A stretch of 64,000 nucleotides of DNA, from positions 71,091,260-71,155,259 of the forward strand of contig NC_065530.1 of assembly GCF_020184175.1 (NCBI RefSeq). Direction: 5' to 3'. The stretch comes from Aphis gossypii (Eukaryota; Arthropoda; Insecta; Hemiptera; Aphididae). The notes under the pieces were generated by a model. It made no database searches and was not told the origin of the DNA. It saw only the letters and a program-made list of their open reading frames with translations. Shown here in pieces: positions 14,101 to 29,300 of the stretch. The position numbers were made by a program, and so were the translations under genes. Within the stretch, counting starts at the first letter, position 1. Each line of letters begins with the position of its first letter.

Positions 14101-15170
14101 CTATATCTAAAATTATATTTATATAATGACTAATGACCAACACAGAGTAATTATTTTGGTTGTCCATTTTTATTATAGGTACCTATTATAACCTACCTAC
14201 TATTTACTAATATCTCAGCTGAATAAATATACACCCAACTCTACTACTCATACATTTCAAAAGCTAACCCAGCAAATATATATTAAACTTTTTATTGTTT
14301 CTATTTTATACACATGCATTTGTATAAAATTAAAATACTACCTTTATAATTATATTTAAACAATTTGTGAATTTGTTGTGGTGTTTTTAATCAATTATTG
14401 ATATTATAGGCATTAAAGGTATGCTTAATTCTCCAGATATTTAAAATAGCACAAAACTATGTTTTAAAAAAAATATCTTTTAGTCCCTTCTCGTGAATAC
14501 TTAATTAAAATATCTAATACCTAATAAATGCATAATGTATTAATAGTTTAATTTATAAACCTAATATAATATTTTTATTTTATATCCAATTATCTAATAT
14601 TATGTTACAAATTAACATTTTCATATTAGGTAAATTTTATATTTTGTTCTAGGAACCTTTCATTTTAATGTATTTGATTTAATTTGATACTATAATAATG
14701 GGTTTTTTTAATATTATATATGCAATGTATAATACTTTATTTTGGGTTGTGAATATATGGGTTCAAGGTCAGTAATAGAGTAAATTTTTCTTTCATTTTT
14801 AAAATTGCAAAATAAGTACATTAACTGTGTATAATAAAAATATTTATTTGTTGCGTGATCATAAAACTTATGTATAACTTAATTTTTATTTGAATGCTAG
14901 AAACCAAAAAAAATAGCAATATTACCTATTTACTAATTTATATTGTATATTTATACTTTTTCAGATTTAAATTCTAGTACAGCATTATGGAGCAGTTCTA
15001 ATACGTGGCTAGAAGCAACTGTAGTTGCAGTCATTTTTACTATATGTATAGTTGTATTCCTTGTTGGCTGCTTGGACTGTTGTCGAAATAGTAGATTCAG
15101 TTTTAAGGTAAATGTTATCAATTTTAAAAAAAACAATATTATTAAAAAAAAAAAATTTAATGTTAAATTA

Positions 15171-15215
<45 letters not shown>

Positions 15216-18200
15216 AGTGTTATTAAGAAAAATGATTTAAAAAAAAAAAAATAACATTTAAAAAAACAATAACTCATTTTGAGTAGAACCAAATTTAACA
15301 ATTTATAGTGGGAGGGTGAAGGGTAATAGTATAGTTTGAGAATCCTTTTGTTTTTACTATTATGTATATTAACAATATTTTATCATATTATTATTATTTT
15401 GTAAATTTTTAAACACTGGATTTTATTATAAAACTATAAAAGTTGACCATAGTGGAAAAAAATTAACTTACTTCAACTGTTATATATTTATTGTTTTATA
15501 GGTACTAAAAGCATGTAATGGCCTTAACATATAAAGAAAATAAGTAACAATATTTAACAATGATTTACAGTTATAAAATATTTCATTAATATTTGTTCAT
15601 TTGAGTTTTTGAAAATTCTTAAAACAATTTTTTAATTTTGTTTTATTAATGCATAGGTGCCTGTAATAAAACACTTATGCAATTAATAAAATACAAGCAA
15701 TATTGTTAAGTACTAATAAGTAGTACAGTATAATATTATGGGTATTATTATCATTATATACCTAAATATTTATTTTTAACTTTAAATTCTAACAATATAT
15801 TTTATATATTTTTGCTATTAAGGATTCAACTATTCTTATTTATAAATAGGTATATCACACACTTTAAAATAAAATTTAAGCTACCTTATAATTTACATAA
15901 TAACCAACATTAATCAAATGTGTCTAATATAATGAAGTGATGTATTAAAATTTAATTATATTTATTATATTACCTTATATTAATAGTTGAATGCATCTAG
16001 ACAATTAATCTAGTAGATATTGTGTTTTAGTAGGTGATTTTGTGGTTGAATTATTTTAGTATTGTATGAGGATTACTTTTTAAAGTGAATGTAGCTCATG
16101 TTATTGAATATCATTGGCAATTGCTTTAGAAAAAAAATATATAGTCTAATAGCCATTACAGTTATGTTCACCTCATTTGTATTGGATCAAATGCAGAATC
16201 AGATATGTACATTAAACATTTAACATACAGTACCTATAATATGCCTATATTAGAATTATTTATTTTTTATTATAAATATTTTACATTAGCACAAGTTTTG
16301 CTTTAATATAAATACTGTACATCTTAAAATAATATCAATATTTATTCTTTATCCTATTTAATTAATATTAATTATTTTGAACATTAAGGTAAATTTAAAG
16401 TTATAATATGTTAAAAAAAAAATACTGACTATTTTAGTTTAATTTCGTATATTTTAAAAAATGAACAGGTGTTTAATTTTTTTTTAATATTTATTATTAT
16501 AACTTAAAAGTTTTATTTATAATAATTTTTATTAATATAATGCATTGGTGATTCTTATAGTTTAGTCGTAATCAATTTATAGTTTTAACATTTTTATTCT
16601 GTTCCAAAATTTACTAGACTATTGAAGTACTACTTTTACCTATTGTGTTTGTTTTATAATTTATGACCATAATATGATATATACCTATTATATTAAATAG
16701 CCAATAAACAATTTTATAAATTGTCAGATTTTTCCAATATATTTGATTTTAGGTGTTTATACTTCAATAAATGTAGGTTTATGGGTGATTCTCCAAATTA
16801 TTTATGCTGATACTTTCATCCAGTAGACATTAACAAGTTAAATTGAATATCTAAATGGCTAGAGTAAATTGTTGTAGGAATTGGTTCACTGTAGAGACGT
16901 GTTTACATTTAACCTAAATGGCATAGGTTTAATATGTGGTGTACGCATTGTGTGTGGTTAACATGTTGTATAAATAAATAGTAAAACATTTCTAATGAAA
17001 TTTAATTCATCTATAATACTTTTTTTGGTATTGCGTGATTAATTTGTCTGCAGTAAAAATAAATTTAATAAATTATAAAAAATATTTAAAATTAGTGTAT
17101 AAATTATGAATGTTCAGTCGGTTAAAATTGTTCTATTATTGTTATTTTTACATTTTTATTTTAACACTTCGTTATTATTTTATAAATATATTTACAGTTG
17201 TAAATTGATACCGGACCAACTAAAATACAAATCAAAAGAGGAAAACTAAATAATATAAACATTTTCGCTTAAAGTATAATTTTTACAATTTTAGATTCTT
17301 AGTAATGACCATTTTTTTGTGTAATTTTGATGATTAAAAAAAAAATTCCAGGTATTAATGTTTTTTCTAACTTCTCTTTAATTCTCCGAAAAAAAAAATC
17401 AAAACAAGTCCTTAATTAAAATGTATGCATAGATAATATATAAATATATATGTATATATATATAGGTATCTATTATCTATGAATGTATGCTAGAGAACAA
17501 AGTACTGATATCTCAACTATATATATATATGTATACGTTCGTAGAAAAATCAATTATAATTTTATAAATAATAAATCTCGCGAAAATGTGCACATATTTA
17601 CTAACGTGTTAAACGTATTATGATTTTCAAAAACGATTAAATAACCCTTCTTTTGATTAGAATAATTCATACTACATAGTGTTGCATTAAATAATAAACC
17701 AATAATTTTATAGGCACCGATCAAAGTAATTTTAAAATTTAAATGGTATGAATACTATTTAAAGAGGGTTATGTAGAGTTTTTATTTTGTGTACTTATTA
17801 TTATTAAAATTATACCAATTATACCTATTCTAGTGGGGTACAGTTAAACGTAAAATTTTAACCAAGATATTTTTCGGGAATATACTGATAATTTGAACCA
17901 GGTGGTTTTCTGTGCTAGTCGAAATACTATAATATAGAATTTCCATTACTCTTAAATTGGTACCTCGTGTTATCATTTTAAGTCCAAGTCCGTTTTTAGC
18001 ATTAACTTATTTAATTTTTACTATAAAAAAACTAATGATCACATAATTTTTCTAAACCCCGCGAGTAATTAACTATTTGATTATTTATATTTAAAACTTC
18101 AGACTTTAAGACTAAATTCTATTTACTTAAACTAACTTAAAAATTTAATAATTTTTACTCTAAATAATATGTTCTACACTTCTACAGTGCCATATTTCTA

Positions 18201-21200
18201 TAGTAAAGTCCATTTTACCTATTAATATTTAAACATGCTAAAATGTTAAGATTTAAGAGTTCTTAAGATTTCGTGATTAATCATTGATCAAACCCAATAT
18301 TCTCCATTCCAAATTAATTATGGTCAAAAATGCATGTTAATTCTAATTGAATGTTTATATTGTTATTGATATTCACATGATAAATTCTTTTTATGATATA
18401 TTTTTCATTATCAACATTTTTTTTCGTATTATACAATTATATTGTATTCATGTTTTTTTGTGCTAATTTATTTCAATCAAAATTATATTTGTAGTAATTT
18501 GTTATTAGTATCTTATTCATTAAATTACGTCATTGCAGACATAATTTAATTTTTTTATATTATAACTGATCTAAAAAAAATAAAAACATTTCAATTCAAA
18601 TAATGAAGGTACCGACAAAATGTTTAATGCCTTGGGTTTCAGAAATAAAACAATCACTAAAAATTTAATAAATCAATAGTAAGGCTATAAGCTAATATAG
18701 TTATATAGTGACCATACAAATTTAGTAAACTGTTAAATTAATCATTTTTTATGCGATCTGGCATAAGTCTACTAAAATATCTTTATCTACGAACGAATTA
18801 TAGCTACTAAATTGTTATTATAGTAATGTTTTTTAATAAGACACTTTTTTGTACATCTACGTTTTAAACTTTTAGCTATTATATTATTGGTATATTACGG
18901 TTGAAAATATATTTGATACCCCTCCGATAACAGACGCTAATTATAATCCTATTTTATTATTATAACTTATGACTATAATATAATGCCGTGGCCATAAATA
19001 GTAAAATTATTATAAAAATAAAATAAAAATAATAAATATTCAACTTTACCATCGCCGACTGAACTACCTATTTAAATTATTATTTTTAAAGGCACAAACA
19101 CTTTTTTAATTTAATTTTATTGTCTTTGTGTGAATCCAGCTCTATATAGGTTCCTACTTATATTTCACTCCGTAAATGACGTGTTTTTTTTATTATAATT
19201 TTACATTATCGATATCAGTTGAATACAATCACTGTAGCAACAACTACCTTTGTTTCAAACAAATGAATCACCATTTCTAATTAATAGGTACCTACAAAGT
19301 ACCTATCGGTTACAATCGATGTATAAATACAACTTATAACTTATAAGTGCCGCAGAATTTATGAAATAAATATTTTATCAAGAGTTTTGACTATCGTAGC
19401 ATACTTATAAGCTCTGTAAAAATTTAAATTTAAAACATTAAAATTATAAATCTGCAGTGTAATTTTTCCTCTTTTCTATTTAAAATTAGTTGTCGACTAA
19501 TTAAAATAAATGAATTTAGAAAATTGTATTTATAGCCCGGGTTTGATTTCCCCGTTAATATGCGTTTTCGATTTCAATTAATGATTTATTATGTACCTAC
19601 ACCGTGTAATTAAAATGAAATAAGATTTTGCCGAGACATTTTTGGCATCAGATCCGACGAGATTTTCATTGTTTGCGTCGTGTATTGCATATATGTTGTA
19701 CGTATGTTGTATTATATTTTCTGTATAGCCTGAACCATGACCAATCAATGGTACCTAAATTTACAGAGTTTCATTGTCAAACAGAGAACATCGACCTCCT
19801 ATATTATAGTATTCGGTTGCAGCGCCATAGGATATTTTTATAATAATATTGACATCTTTACAGCTTGGCGCTACTTTTGAATACATAATGGTCAATAAAA
19901 AATTGTCTTTTTTCTCGTTCTGTATTTTAAAATATTATCTAATAAGTAAATAAGCATTTGACTAAGACATAAAAATTAAAAAAAAATTTAAAATTTGTTT
20001 TTTTTTTTTGTTATTATTATTATATAATATGTAGGTATATAATAATGTAATATCTATCATAATAATATTTATCTATAAACAAACAAGATACCTATATTAT
20101 ATTAATTTTTTTTGTCTTTTTTTCTTTTAATTTGCTAATCCGTTAAGGAGTCAACAAGATCACAGGTTTGAATAATCTAAACATCATCTTGGAATTTTAA
20201 CTTAGCATTTGTATAAACATTTTTTTTTATCTTCTATTTAAGGAATTTCAAAATGAAGTAATATCCACAAGAGATTACAGTTCTCCAGGATTGGCATTTG
20301 TCAACCCTATTAGCAATCTTCATAGTAATGAGTTGTCAAGATCAGATTCTACTGTCATAAATATTGAACAACTTTCACCATCAATTAAATATCAGTCCTT
20401 ATTTAAAGAATGGATAAGTAAGTAAAACAAAAATAAAAAAAATTAATACATATTTTTTTTAATCAGTTCTACAATTTAATAACATTTATATTATTTTAGA
20501 TGATTCACTTTCAAATTTTCCAAGATCCCGGTTGCAATTTCATCATGAACTTGGTTCTGGATGGTTTGGAAGGGTAATATCAATAATTTATTACTATTTT
20601 ATTTTAAAATACATAAATTATAATTACAATTCATTTTAGGTTGTAAGTGGTGAAGTGGTTGGCTTGAACCAAGGTGAAAATAATAAAGTAGTAGTCCGTA
20701 TCTTAAGAGATGACGCTACTGATTCCGAAAGACTAAAATTTTTACAAGAAGCTGCTCCGCATAAAATTAAAGTAAAAAATGGGAATCACTTAGTTTTAGG
20801 ACTTGTAGCTGCTTGTATCAAAATGGATCCACTATTATTAATATTTGAGTCTAGTCCATGTGTAAGTACAATTATTGAATTATTATGATTGTCAGTATGT
20901 TAATAATATATTATCTTTAGGGTGATTTGAAAATGTGGCTCCGCAAAAATGCAGACACCAATGAATATGAAACCCAATTAGAACGTAAACTCAAAATGTC
21001 TGTACAAGTAGTCAATGGGCTTTTGCAATATTTAAAAAGTGGAGCTGTTCATACGTAAGTAATAATTAATTGGTATATATTTTAATATTTATACGTATAT
21101 CCACAAAATTATTCATAGTACCTAATGAATTTCTAATGTGTTCATTTTTTATATATATAGTTAATAAAGCAGATATAAAAAATATAAATATTGTATAAAC

Positions 21201-24200
21201 TGCATCACTCCCTACTGATAATTAGTTAAGTCGTTGTAACCCTAAGTTTATGCAGGATAATAACTTGCAATAAAAAATTAATATTATGTAGATACGATCA
21301 ATCAATATTCTCACCGACTTAATTATGTAACAAAAACTATGAATTATATCCTTTTAAAAAAACACTCCTTTATAAAAATATGTTTTATACATTAGTCACA
21401 TTACCTACTCTGTGACCTAAATCTGTGCATGCTTATGATTGTGATGTATCATTTATAAGGTGAATAATATATTTCTTATATAATGATTAGATAAGTTTAA
21501 GGTTAAGTAAGATAATTGAATCTTCATTTCTTACTAAGAAGTATAGATAAAATATATAATATTAAGCATGGGTATTATACTAACAAGTTAACAAATAAAA
21601 CTTTTTCATTTTTCTAACTGCTAACAATGTATACTTTTAGAGATGTAGCGGCAAGAAACTTTTTAGTATTTCCTGACAATGTAGTGAAAATTGGTGATTA
21701 TGGTATTAGCACCCAAACATATAAGGAAGATTATTATTTTACTGAAGAAGGAGTAGCTATTCCTATTAGATGGAGTTCACCTGAAACCTTAAATGTATCT
21801 GAATCTGTCATTGAGACTAAAAAGGTAAATATTAAACAATATATACATCTAATTTACCTAATATGTTTACACATAAATATTTTAACTATAAAGTATTTGA
21901 AGTAAAAATTTTAAATTACAATGAAGCTTAAATTTTTTTACAGGTTACTGTGGAAGGAAATGTTTGGAGTGCTGCAGTTGTTATATGGGAAATAATGGAA
22001 AATGGTGCTCAACCTTATGGTTCTCTTAGTGATTTAGCTGTTCTATCTGCGGTATTTATTGAACGTACACCACTTTTACTTCCACCATCATCTAAACATC
22101 ACAAACTCTCTCAACAAATGTAAATTATACTTGATTTTTTGGCTAATACTTAATTAATATTATTTTGAACTATTTGTATTTAGATATCAAGTGATGTTGA
22201 AATGTTGGAATTCTGATCAATCAAAAAGACCAACATTCCCAGAAATTATATCATCTCTGGAAGAAACCTATAGCATGTTGAAAGCTAATTTTGATCCCAT
22301 TTCCTCAAATTCAAGTCCTATGTTTTCTAAAGATTTTGTTAAAAGTGATAGTGACTCGGGAATAACTAGCTCTGTCAATAGACCAAAATCATGTGAAGTT
22401 CAAATATATGCAGATGATATGAGTGATATGAGTTCTCAACCATCTGCATCTAGTGGAGTTGATGTATTTAATCAATCTAAAAAATCACCGTCCTTAGAAA
22501 TATTGCATGGATCATTGGAAGATCTAACAACATCAAATGATCCTTGGATAAGAACTGATGATAGTATTTTATTTATGGAAGGTATAAATAATGCTATTAG
22601 AGAGCTAGATGAAGCTTTAGCTGGTGAACCTACATCATCTGATGCTGAATGCTCACCACCAATTGTTAACTTTAGACTAGGTCCAATAGCGAATAATAAA
22701 ATAAGCCGTCCGTTATTTGAAAATGCTTACCATGATAATTCATATCTAGAAAGACGTTCTGGTAATGAGTCATCTGGAACAGATACAGAAGATGAACATT
22801 GGAGGTTAAGAATTGAACGAGGTGAATTTTCTGAAAAAGTCAAACAGAAATCAAAAAGTGTTGCAGATTTAATGATACTAACTCATATTGATGCTAGCGA
22901 AAGTAGCGAAAGCGATACTCCACTAAATTCGTTATCAAGACAAAACAGTTTTAAGCACAATCGGTTAGCTGTTCCACTTTTAAATAGTCTTACATTTACT
23001 AGTGATAGTGACTTAAGAAACGCACAAGATGATCATGATTTTCAAGATACTTTGAAAAAGTTCCAAACAGCCTTAAAAAATAGAGACGATGATTCTCTTT
23101 CATATTTGTCTTTACAAATTGATAATAGTATGAAAGTAAAAAAGGATTCTAAATCAATCAATACCAATCCTTTTTTAGAGATTGAAGCCTCGGAAAAAAC
23201 TAAAAAAAATAACCCATTTATTTTACCAAATACAGCTCAATGTTCAACAGCTGCTAATAACTCTTCTGTCCTTCTAGGTCCATGCGAAAATTTCACAATA
23301 GATTATTATAAAGGTGTTACTTCCTCTCTCACAGAAAAGCCAATCAATGAAAAATTAGATAATTCAATATTTGAAAATGTCAGTTTTACATTTAATCCAT
23401 ATGAGTCAATGAAATGGGACTCTAATATATTTGATTTTAGTAACCCAATTTTAGAAGAATCTGATGATACAAAAGTAGAATGTAAATCAAAACACCTAAT
23501 CTTAGAGGAAACAGCTAAAGAATCCAACTATAGCACACTAGAATTAGACTCTGGCCATACATCAGACTATACAAATTGTGAAGATATTTCAACTAAAGAT
23601 ACTTTGGAAACCAAAAGTTTGAGTACTCCAAATTATACATTTAACGAGTCAAATGAAGCTTATATGTACTATAATAATATAACTGTGCTAAAGAATGGTT
23701 CTGATGATTCAGGTTGTGAAATTGAACAGATAACAAGTGAAGATGGCAGCACAGAATTTCTAAATGACAAATCTGAAGACGAAGACGATAATGAAATTAC
23801 TGTTATCAAAGTACATGATTTATATGAAGATAAAATTCACAATGATCAGTCTAAATTTGAAGGAATATCTGATGATGATAGTAAACAATGTGAAGGTAAA
23901 AGTCAATATGAAATTGATGATATCATCGAAGGTCTTTCAGAATCTTGGTATTTACATCCTCCATCATATCAAGACACATCTGGTTGGCTTCCAGATACTT
24001 TAAATCATGATGATAAAGCTGATGATAAAGAATTATCATTAGATGAAGAATATGCTGAAGCTATAAGACAAGAACTAAGAGGCAAAGTCAATCAGAACGA
24101 TAATGATTCTAGAAATTTAAACATTTCAATGGAAGAAAATGAAAATGTAGCAGAAAACACTGATCATGCAGATATGGTTATACATTACAATGTTTTCCCT

Positions 24201-26311
24201 CCTCCTTTGTCGACAATATTTGAAGAAGATGAAGATGAAGAACCTGAAATAATTGATACTTTTTCAGAAAATCCCAGTCCTTCATGTATTTTGACAGATA
24301 CTTCTACCGACCATCTAGTCATTAGTAGAGAAAAGCTGGTTGATTCTTCATCAGAATTAAATGATAATGTTCAAGATGATGTTTTGATAATTGATACTAT
24401 AACTAATGAAGCAATTATATTGGACACAGATGTATCAGAAAAACAAGAAATTAATGTTTTAAATAATACATACACTATTGAAGAAGTGAACTCTGATACT
24501 GATGATATATTAGAAAACTTGGAATCTGACAGTATGGCATCATATTCTCCTGATTCATTATCGCCAGGATCAACCAGTAAAACTGCTGCAGCTGTATCTT
24601 ATTCATCGTCTGATACAGCAGGAATTTCCGATCAATTTGTTTCTCCTACACTCAGTAATAATGATTTACCTCTGGACAAACAAACCAATGCACTTAAAAG
24701 CATTGAAGAATTACTGAGTTCTCCACATCATACTAACTCAAATGAAAATTTAGACATGTTCAACAATATGCAAAACGTAAATTGGCTAAAAATGTTTTTG
24801 AACTCGGAAACTTTTTGTGAAAACGACCTTGCTCATCATTGTACATCATTACCGAATTCAATAAATTTTGATAATTACAATTGGCCGACGGTTAACGAAT
24901 TGACTGCCATGAGCAGTTCAGAACCAAATTTAACTAAAATTGATGTGAATAAAACTTTAAAAACACAAGCTGTTTATGAAGCTGATTGTTGTAAGAGTTT
25001 AGATTCTAATTCAACGATTACTGAAGAAAAAACACATAGAGAGTTTAAAGTATCACTAGTAAAAGAAACTCCAGAAAAACAAGAACCTCATAAAGAATTG
25101 CCAATTCCATCACCAGATGACAATGTTTTAAATAATTGGAAAACTGTGTTTGGTTCATCCAGTGAAAAAGATGATATAGGCGATGATAATGAATCTGCCA
25201 AATCTGAAGATGTTAGTGATGATGAAGTAGAATTTGTTCCTTCCACTTGGAATAGTAATGCAATACCCAGTAAAACTTCACTACGCAATTCAAACTATCA
25301 ATCAGTCAGTAGACTCAAACATTTTTTTCAAATAAATTTTTTTCTAAAAATAAGATTGTATAATTGTTTTTTGTTTAGGGTGCCAAAAAATCAGTATCAT
25401 TTAAACAACAAAACTATCATTGTGTCTACGAGTATCCACGTGATGATAGTGAAACGTTTGATTTAGATATTGGGCCAATTTGGGACCGAACACCTAATTA
25501 TTTTGATTTATCATCATTCAGTGGTATGTGTATAGTTTTAAAATGTATATATACTTATAGCAATTAATAATAATAAATTTGTTTATTTAAGATTGGGGAG
25601 CTGGTCCATCAAAAACTGATTTACTTAGTCCGTCTTTTATTGATGATGAAGCATGTAATCCAGTTCAAACATTTCCACAAGAAACAAACTTCAATTTTCC
25701 CTCAGGTAAATCCTTAGTTTGTTTGCGCTGTTATTAATATTAACCAAAAATGTAAGTAAAAATGTACATTTTTTTTTTTACAGCTACTTTTGATGATGAT
25801 TTTTATATAAGTAGTTCAAATCAACCATTTGAAATAAACCAAAGTCAATTTTTCCCCGGTCAAAAGTCCGACAATTCTACTGATGATACTTTTGAACCTA
25901 ATGCAGCTGATTTAACTCCATTAAAACCTAAGAACATAAGTATGGACCCATAATGAATTATTCATTTATTTTTAATTTTTAAACCTTATTATTGATTTCT
26001 TAATTATTTTATGTTTAGTTGAAAAATCAAATGAAGATATACCAGAACCAGTTTCAATTGTAAATGCTGTTACTCTGGATGAAGAACTAGCTAAAGCAGA
26101 GATGGATAATATGGATATAAAAACATTGGGTAAAATACTATCATTCAAAATGGATGATGTTGTGAAAGTCAATGATATTAAAAGACCCAAAGAACCGCTT
26201 TCGCCTACTTTGGGAGAATTATGTCATACCAAACAACATTTGACTTTAAATCTATGCAAATCTACGTCCATACCACCTTCCAGCATTAGCACTGAAAAGT
26301 TCAATACCTAG
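11107..26311 (+). CDS. LMTK: Lemur-tail-type receptor-like kinase (LMTK/AATYK family), 13 coding exons, 1672 aa
   Basis: This is a membrane-anchored kinase of the LMTK/AATYK family, linked in animals to endosome traffic and neuronal growth. Coding exons are 11107-11188, 14965-15107, 20243-20417, 20500-20573, 20640-20861, 20921-21054, 21641-21824, 21944-22119, 22184-25304, 25379-25523, 25592-25705, 25784-25939 and 26019-26311; all phases agree and give 1672 residues. A hydrophobic N-terminus (residues 1-23) and a transmembrane helix (about 45-64) precede the kinase domain (about 145-426). The glycine loop is GSGWFG (153-157 region), the catalytic loop HTDVAARN (Asp278), the metal motif DYG (296-298) and the activation segment YKEDYY; IGDYG and GAQPY are family signatures. 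The strand-3 lysine is Arg178 (VVVRIL). A very long acidic, serine-rich tail follows, mostly one 3.1-kb exon, with KKSVSF (1440-1445) fitting a PP1-docking motif. The start is the first ATG before the signal-like segment. Confidence 0.9.
11189..14964 (+). other. LMTK intron 1 (3.8 kb)
   Basis: GT-AG intron between the signal-like exon and the transmembrane exon. It is AT-rich, with an (ATT)n microsatellite at 12121-12141 and no recognised exon or transposon end. Long first introns in animal genes often hold enhancers, but none can be pointed to here. Confidence 0.6.
15108..20242 (+). other. LMTK intron 2 (5.1 kb)
   Basis: GT-AG intron separating the transmembrane exon from the first cytoplasmic exon. 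It begins with a (TA)19 tract at 15175-15212. The block at about 19540-19850 is somewhat less AT-rich than its surroundings and has a 71-codon open stretch (19628-19843) without recognisable domain or splice sites. I see no gene in it. Confidence 0.55.
15175..15212. repeat. (TA)19 microsatellite
   Basis: Nineteen uninterrupted TA units lie just inside LMTK intron 2. Such tracts are usually length-variable between individuals. Confidence 0.95.
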
Positions 26312-29300
26312 AGAATTAAGACCATCAACCAATGGTCAACCATTGGTTAGCTTAAAAAATAAAACCAGATGAAACAATTCTTGGTATCCAAATGTACTTA
26401 ATGTTATGGACAAGTGCCAAACATTATTTATTATTTATGCAATAATCTGTTAAAGATGTTAGTTTTTATAAGTTTTAAACGTGGAGTCGTTAATTTGATG
26501 TATTAATACTGAGTTGTGTATCTCATTGAGATGAATTTAGGGTATGGGTATACAAAATGTGGGCTTTGTTGTGTCTACAAAATTAGCTTGTTGATCTGAT
26601 ATGTTCTGTTTGACGTTCCTTGATATCTAAATTAAAATTATTGATTGGTAAGAAGTAATCACAATAAATGATTCTAACCAAATTAGTAATTTGTTTTAGT
26701 ACCTAACTAACATTTGTTTGTTTTTTTTTTTTATAGTTTTAAATTTATTATATTCCAAATGTAAATACTTCATTACGTTTATTTTAACAATACAAAAATA
26801 TGGAGAAGGAGTTTTTTTATTCGCCGTCCAAATAATATGATATTTATATTATTATTATTATTATTTTTATTATTAACAACAAAATGTTTTCTTCTTTATC
26901 ATTAATATAATAAATTTTTCAATTATGGCGTAACATAACAAGGGTAAAACAAATACATTACACATTGTTATTGTTCAATTTTATACGTGTAATATTCCTA
27001 GATATTTAAAAAGCTCACATAATATATATGTATTGAAAAAAAAATAGTTAAACTAATTCGATCTGTAAATAAACATAATAATAGATATAAGTGATTGCAA
27101 CATTTTTTTTTAAATTAAATTAAATTTGTTTTACCCTCAGTAGTTAATTACCCGTGTTCTTACGAATTATGAAATATGTCCTCATTTGACGCCAACCATG
27201 TCACACGCTACATCCCTGTTTCTAGTGTTAGTTTTTTTTTTTTGAATCTTGTATAAGTGTTATATAATTTATTAATATATAGCTTAATACCCAGAAGCTA
27301 TACTCAATTGAAAATCCTTAACTGAGTGCTATTTGTTGGACTATCAGTATTAAACCTTTATTATTATTATTATTTTTTTTTTTGATTTCTCCCTATTGTT
27401 ATTTCTTATTTATATTTAAACACAACCTAATTAATTAAGAAAATATAATTTTAAAAATATGTTCATTGTTTTTATTGTATTATCGGTAATTCTATGGTAA
27501 CTAATATTTTATGTACACGGAAATGTATACTTAACTCATATCTTAAATATTAGTAGACAAACCATTAAATTGGTCAACATTTATACTATGTTGGAGTTGG
27601 GAATAATTGATCACACAGATCTAGATTTTTTTTATTAGAACGGTGCGTATTGACTGGGAAGCCTCGAAATTCTAGTTTGGTAACCTGTTTGACAAAATTT
27701 TACTTAACCTTCCAGTTTTAACCTGGCCTGGTTTGTGGGGATATTGTCTTCTGGCCCATAAAAATATAATACATTTGTGGCTGTGTTTGTAATATGAACT
27801 TCCATCACTACGCACTCTTTAGTTCACTCCATAACTTTGTCCCCTATAGACTTAGGTTAATATAGTATAACTTAACATTTTATACTTATTGTTGTTATTC
27901 AATGTACTTACATTAAAATGAGTAAAATGTTTACTTCTATTGTTAGAAGTTACTGTAGTGTATTAAAATGTATCTTTAATCTAATTATTGGAATAAAAAC
28001 ATATTATTTACAAAAAATAAAAACCTATACATAGTGAATTATGTAAAAAATTGTTTAAAATAAAGGTGATACATAAAATATAAATTTATGTGTCTTTTTT
28101 TTCAGTCATTATTTATTAAACACTACTGGTAAGAGAATATGTGTCTATAAACGTGTATGATAAAGTACTAGTTTAATGAGTAGAAAAGTAGAAAGAATTA
28201 ATACTTTTTGATAAAGGAATAAAAAAGTTATAAATTGCTATGTTTTAAAATAGAACATTGTTGAGTTCTCATATAAGATGAAAAATTGTATGATAAGTAA
28301 AAACATTAAAATGTAGATTATAAAGTTGAAAATATTGTAGAATAAGTTACTTTTATTTTATTCCTAACAACACTAGCGTAAAGTGAAATATTTAGAACGG
28401 AAAAAACAAAAAAATATAAGTGCTAGAGAAATTAATTAAAAAATTATGATGAATAGAATTTATTTAAAAAATATATTGCCTAACTTATAAAACTAGTAGA
28501 CAAGATTAATAAGTCTTTTAAAGTATTGTAACCAACATTATAATTCAATATTCTTTTATAAATACTAGAATTACAATTTTGAAATTACTACTCACAAGTC
28601 ACAATCTGAGTTTACTGTACCCATTAACCAAATATAATTTATTATAAAATTAATTATATTTTTAAAATAATAAAAAACAACAATTTTGTAATTTTCCTGC
28701 CAATAAATGAAACAACTATGAACATTCAAATTAAAAGGCAATATACAACAACTAGTTAATTGAAGAACATGCTAAAATATTAACCAATTATAATTTATTC
28801 TTAAAATAAATAGGCTCGTGTTATACAATTTTATTTACCCTTATAACAATAAAAAATAAAGGTAATCTTTATGATTATAGTTAGAATATACAAAAACAGG
28901 CCTATAACTTATATATTTTTGAAAATAAGTATAGAATATGGTGTTTTTTAATGTATTACAAATTATGATACGTAATTTTGACAGTTAATAGTAATAGTTA
29001 CATATCAAGTTGGACAGTAAATAAAGATTTTTAGGTACATTAATTAATGTGTAAGAATTATCAATGATATTGTGAAACAAAAATAACTATAAATAATAAT
29101 GTGTTACAATATAATGATAAAAATAAAATATTTTTAAACCCATAGGTATATACTATATTATTGTTTTTAAATGATTATAAAATCATTTTATACACAAAAT
29201 AGTTTTATTCCCTTAAAATATATGATATAGGAATTGGGAACTCATTGTGTGATGTGTAATTAAGTAGCTTAAGTATGTTATTTTGACTAAATGTGTTAAC

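Noticed and set aside
19628..19843. 71-codon open stretch in LMTK intron 2
   Set aside because: No acceptor or donor in a suitable place and no similarity to the kinase family extracellular region.
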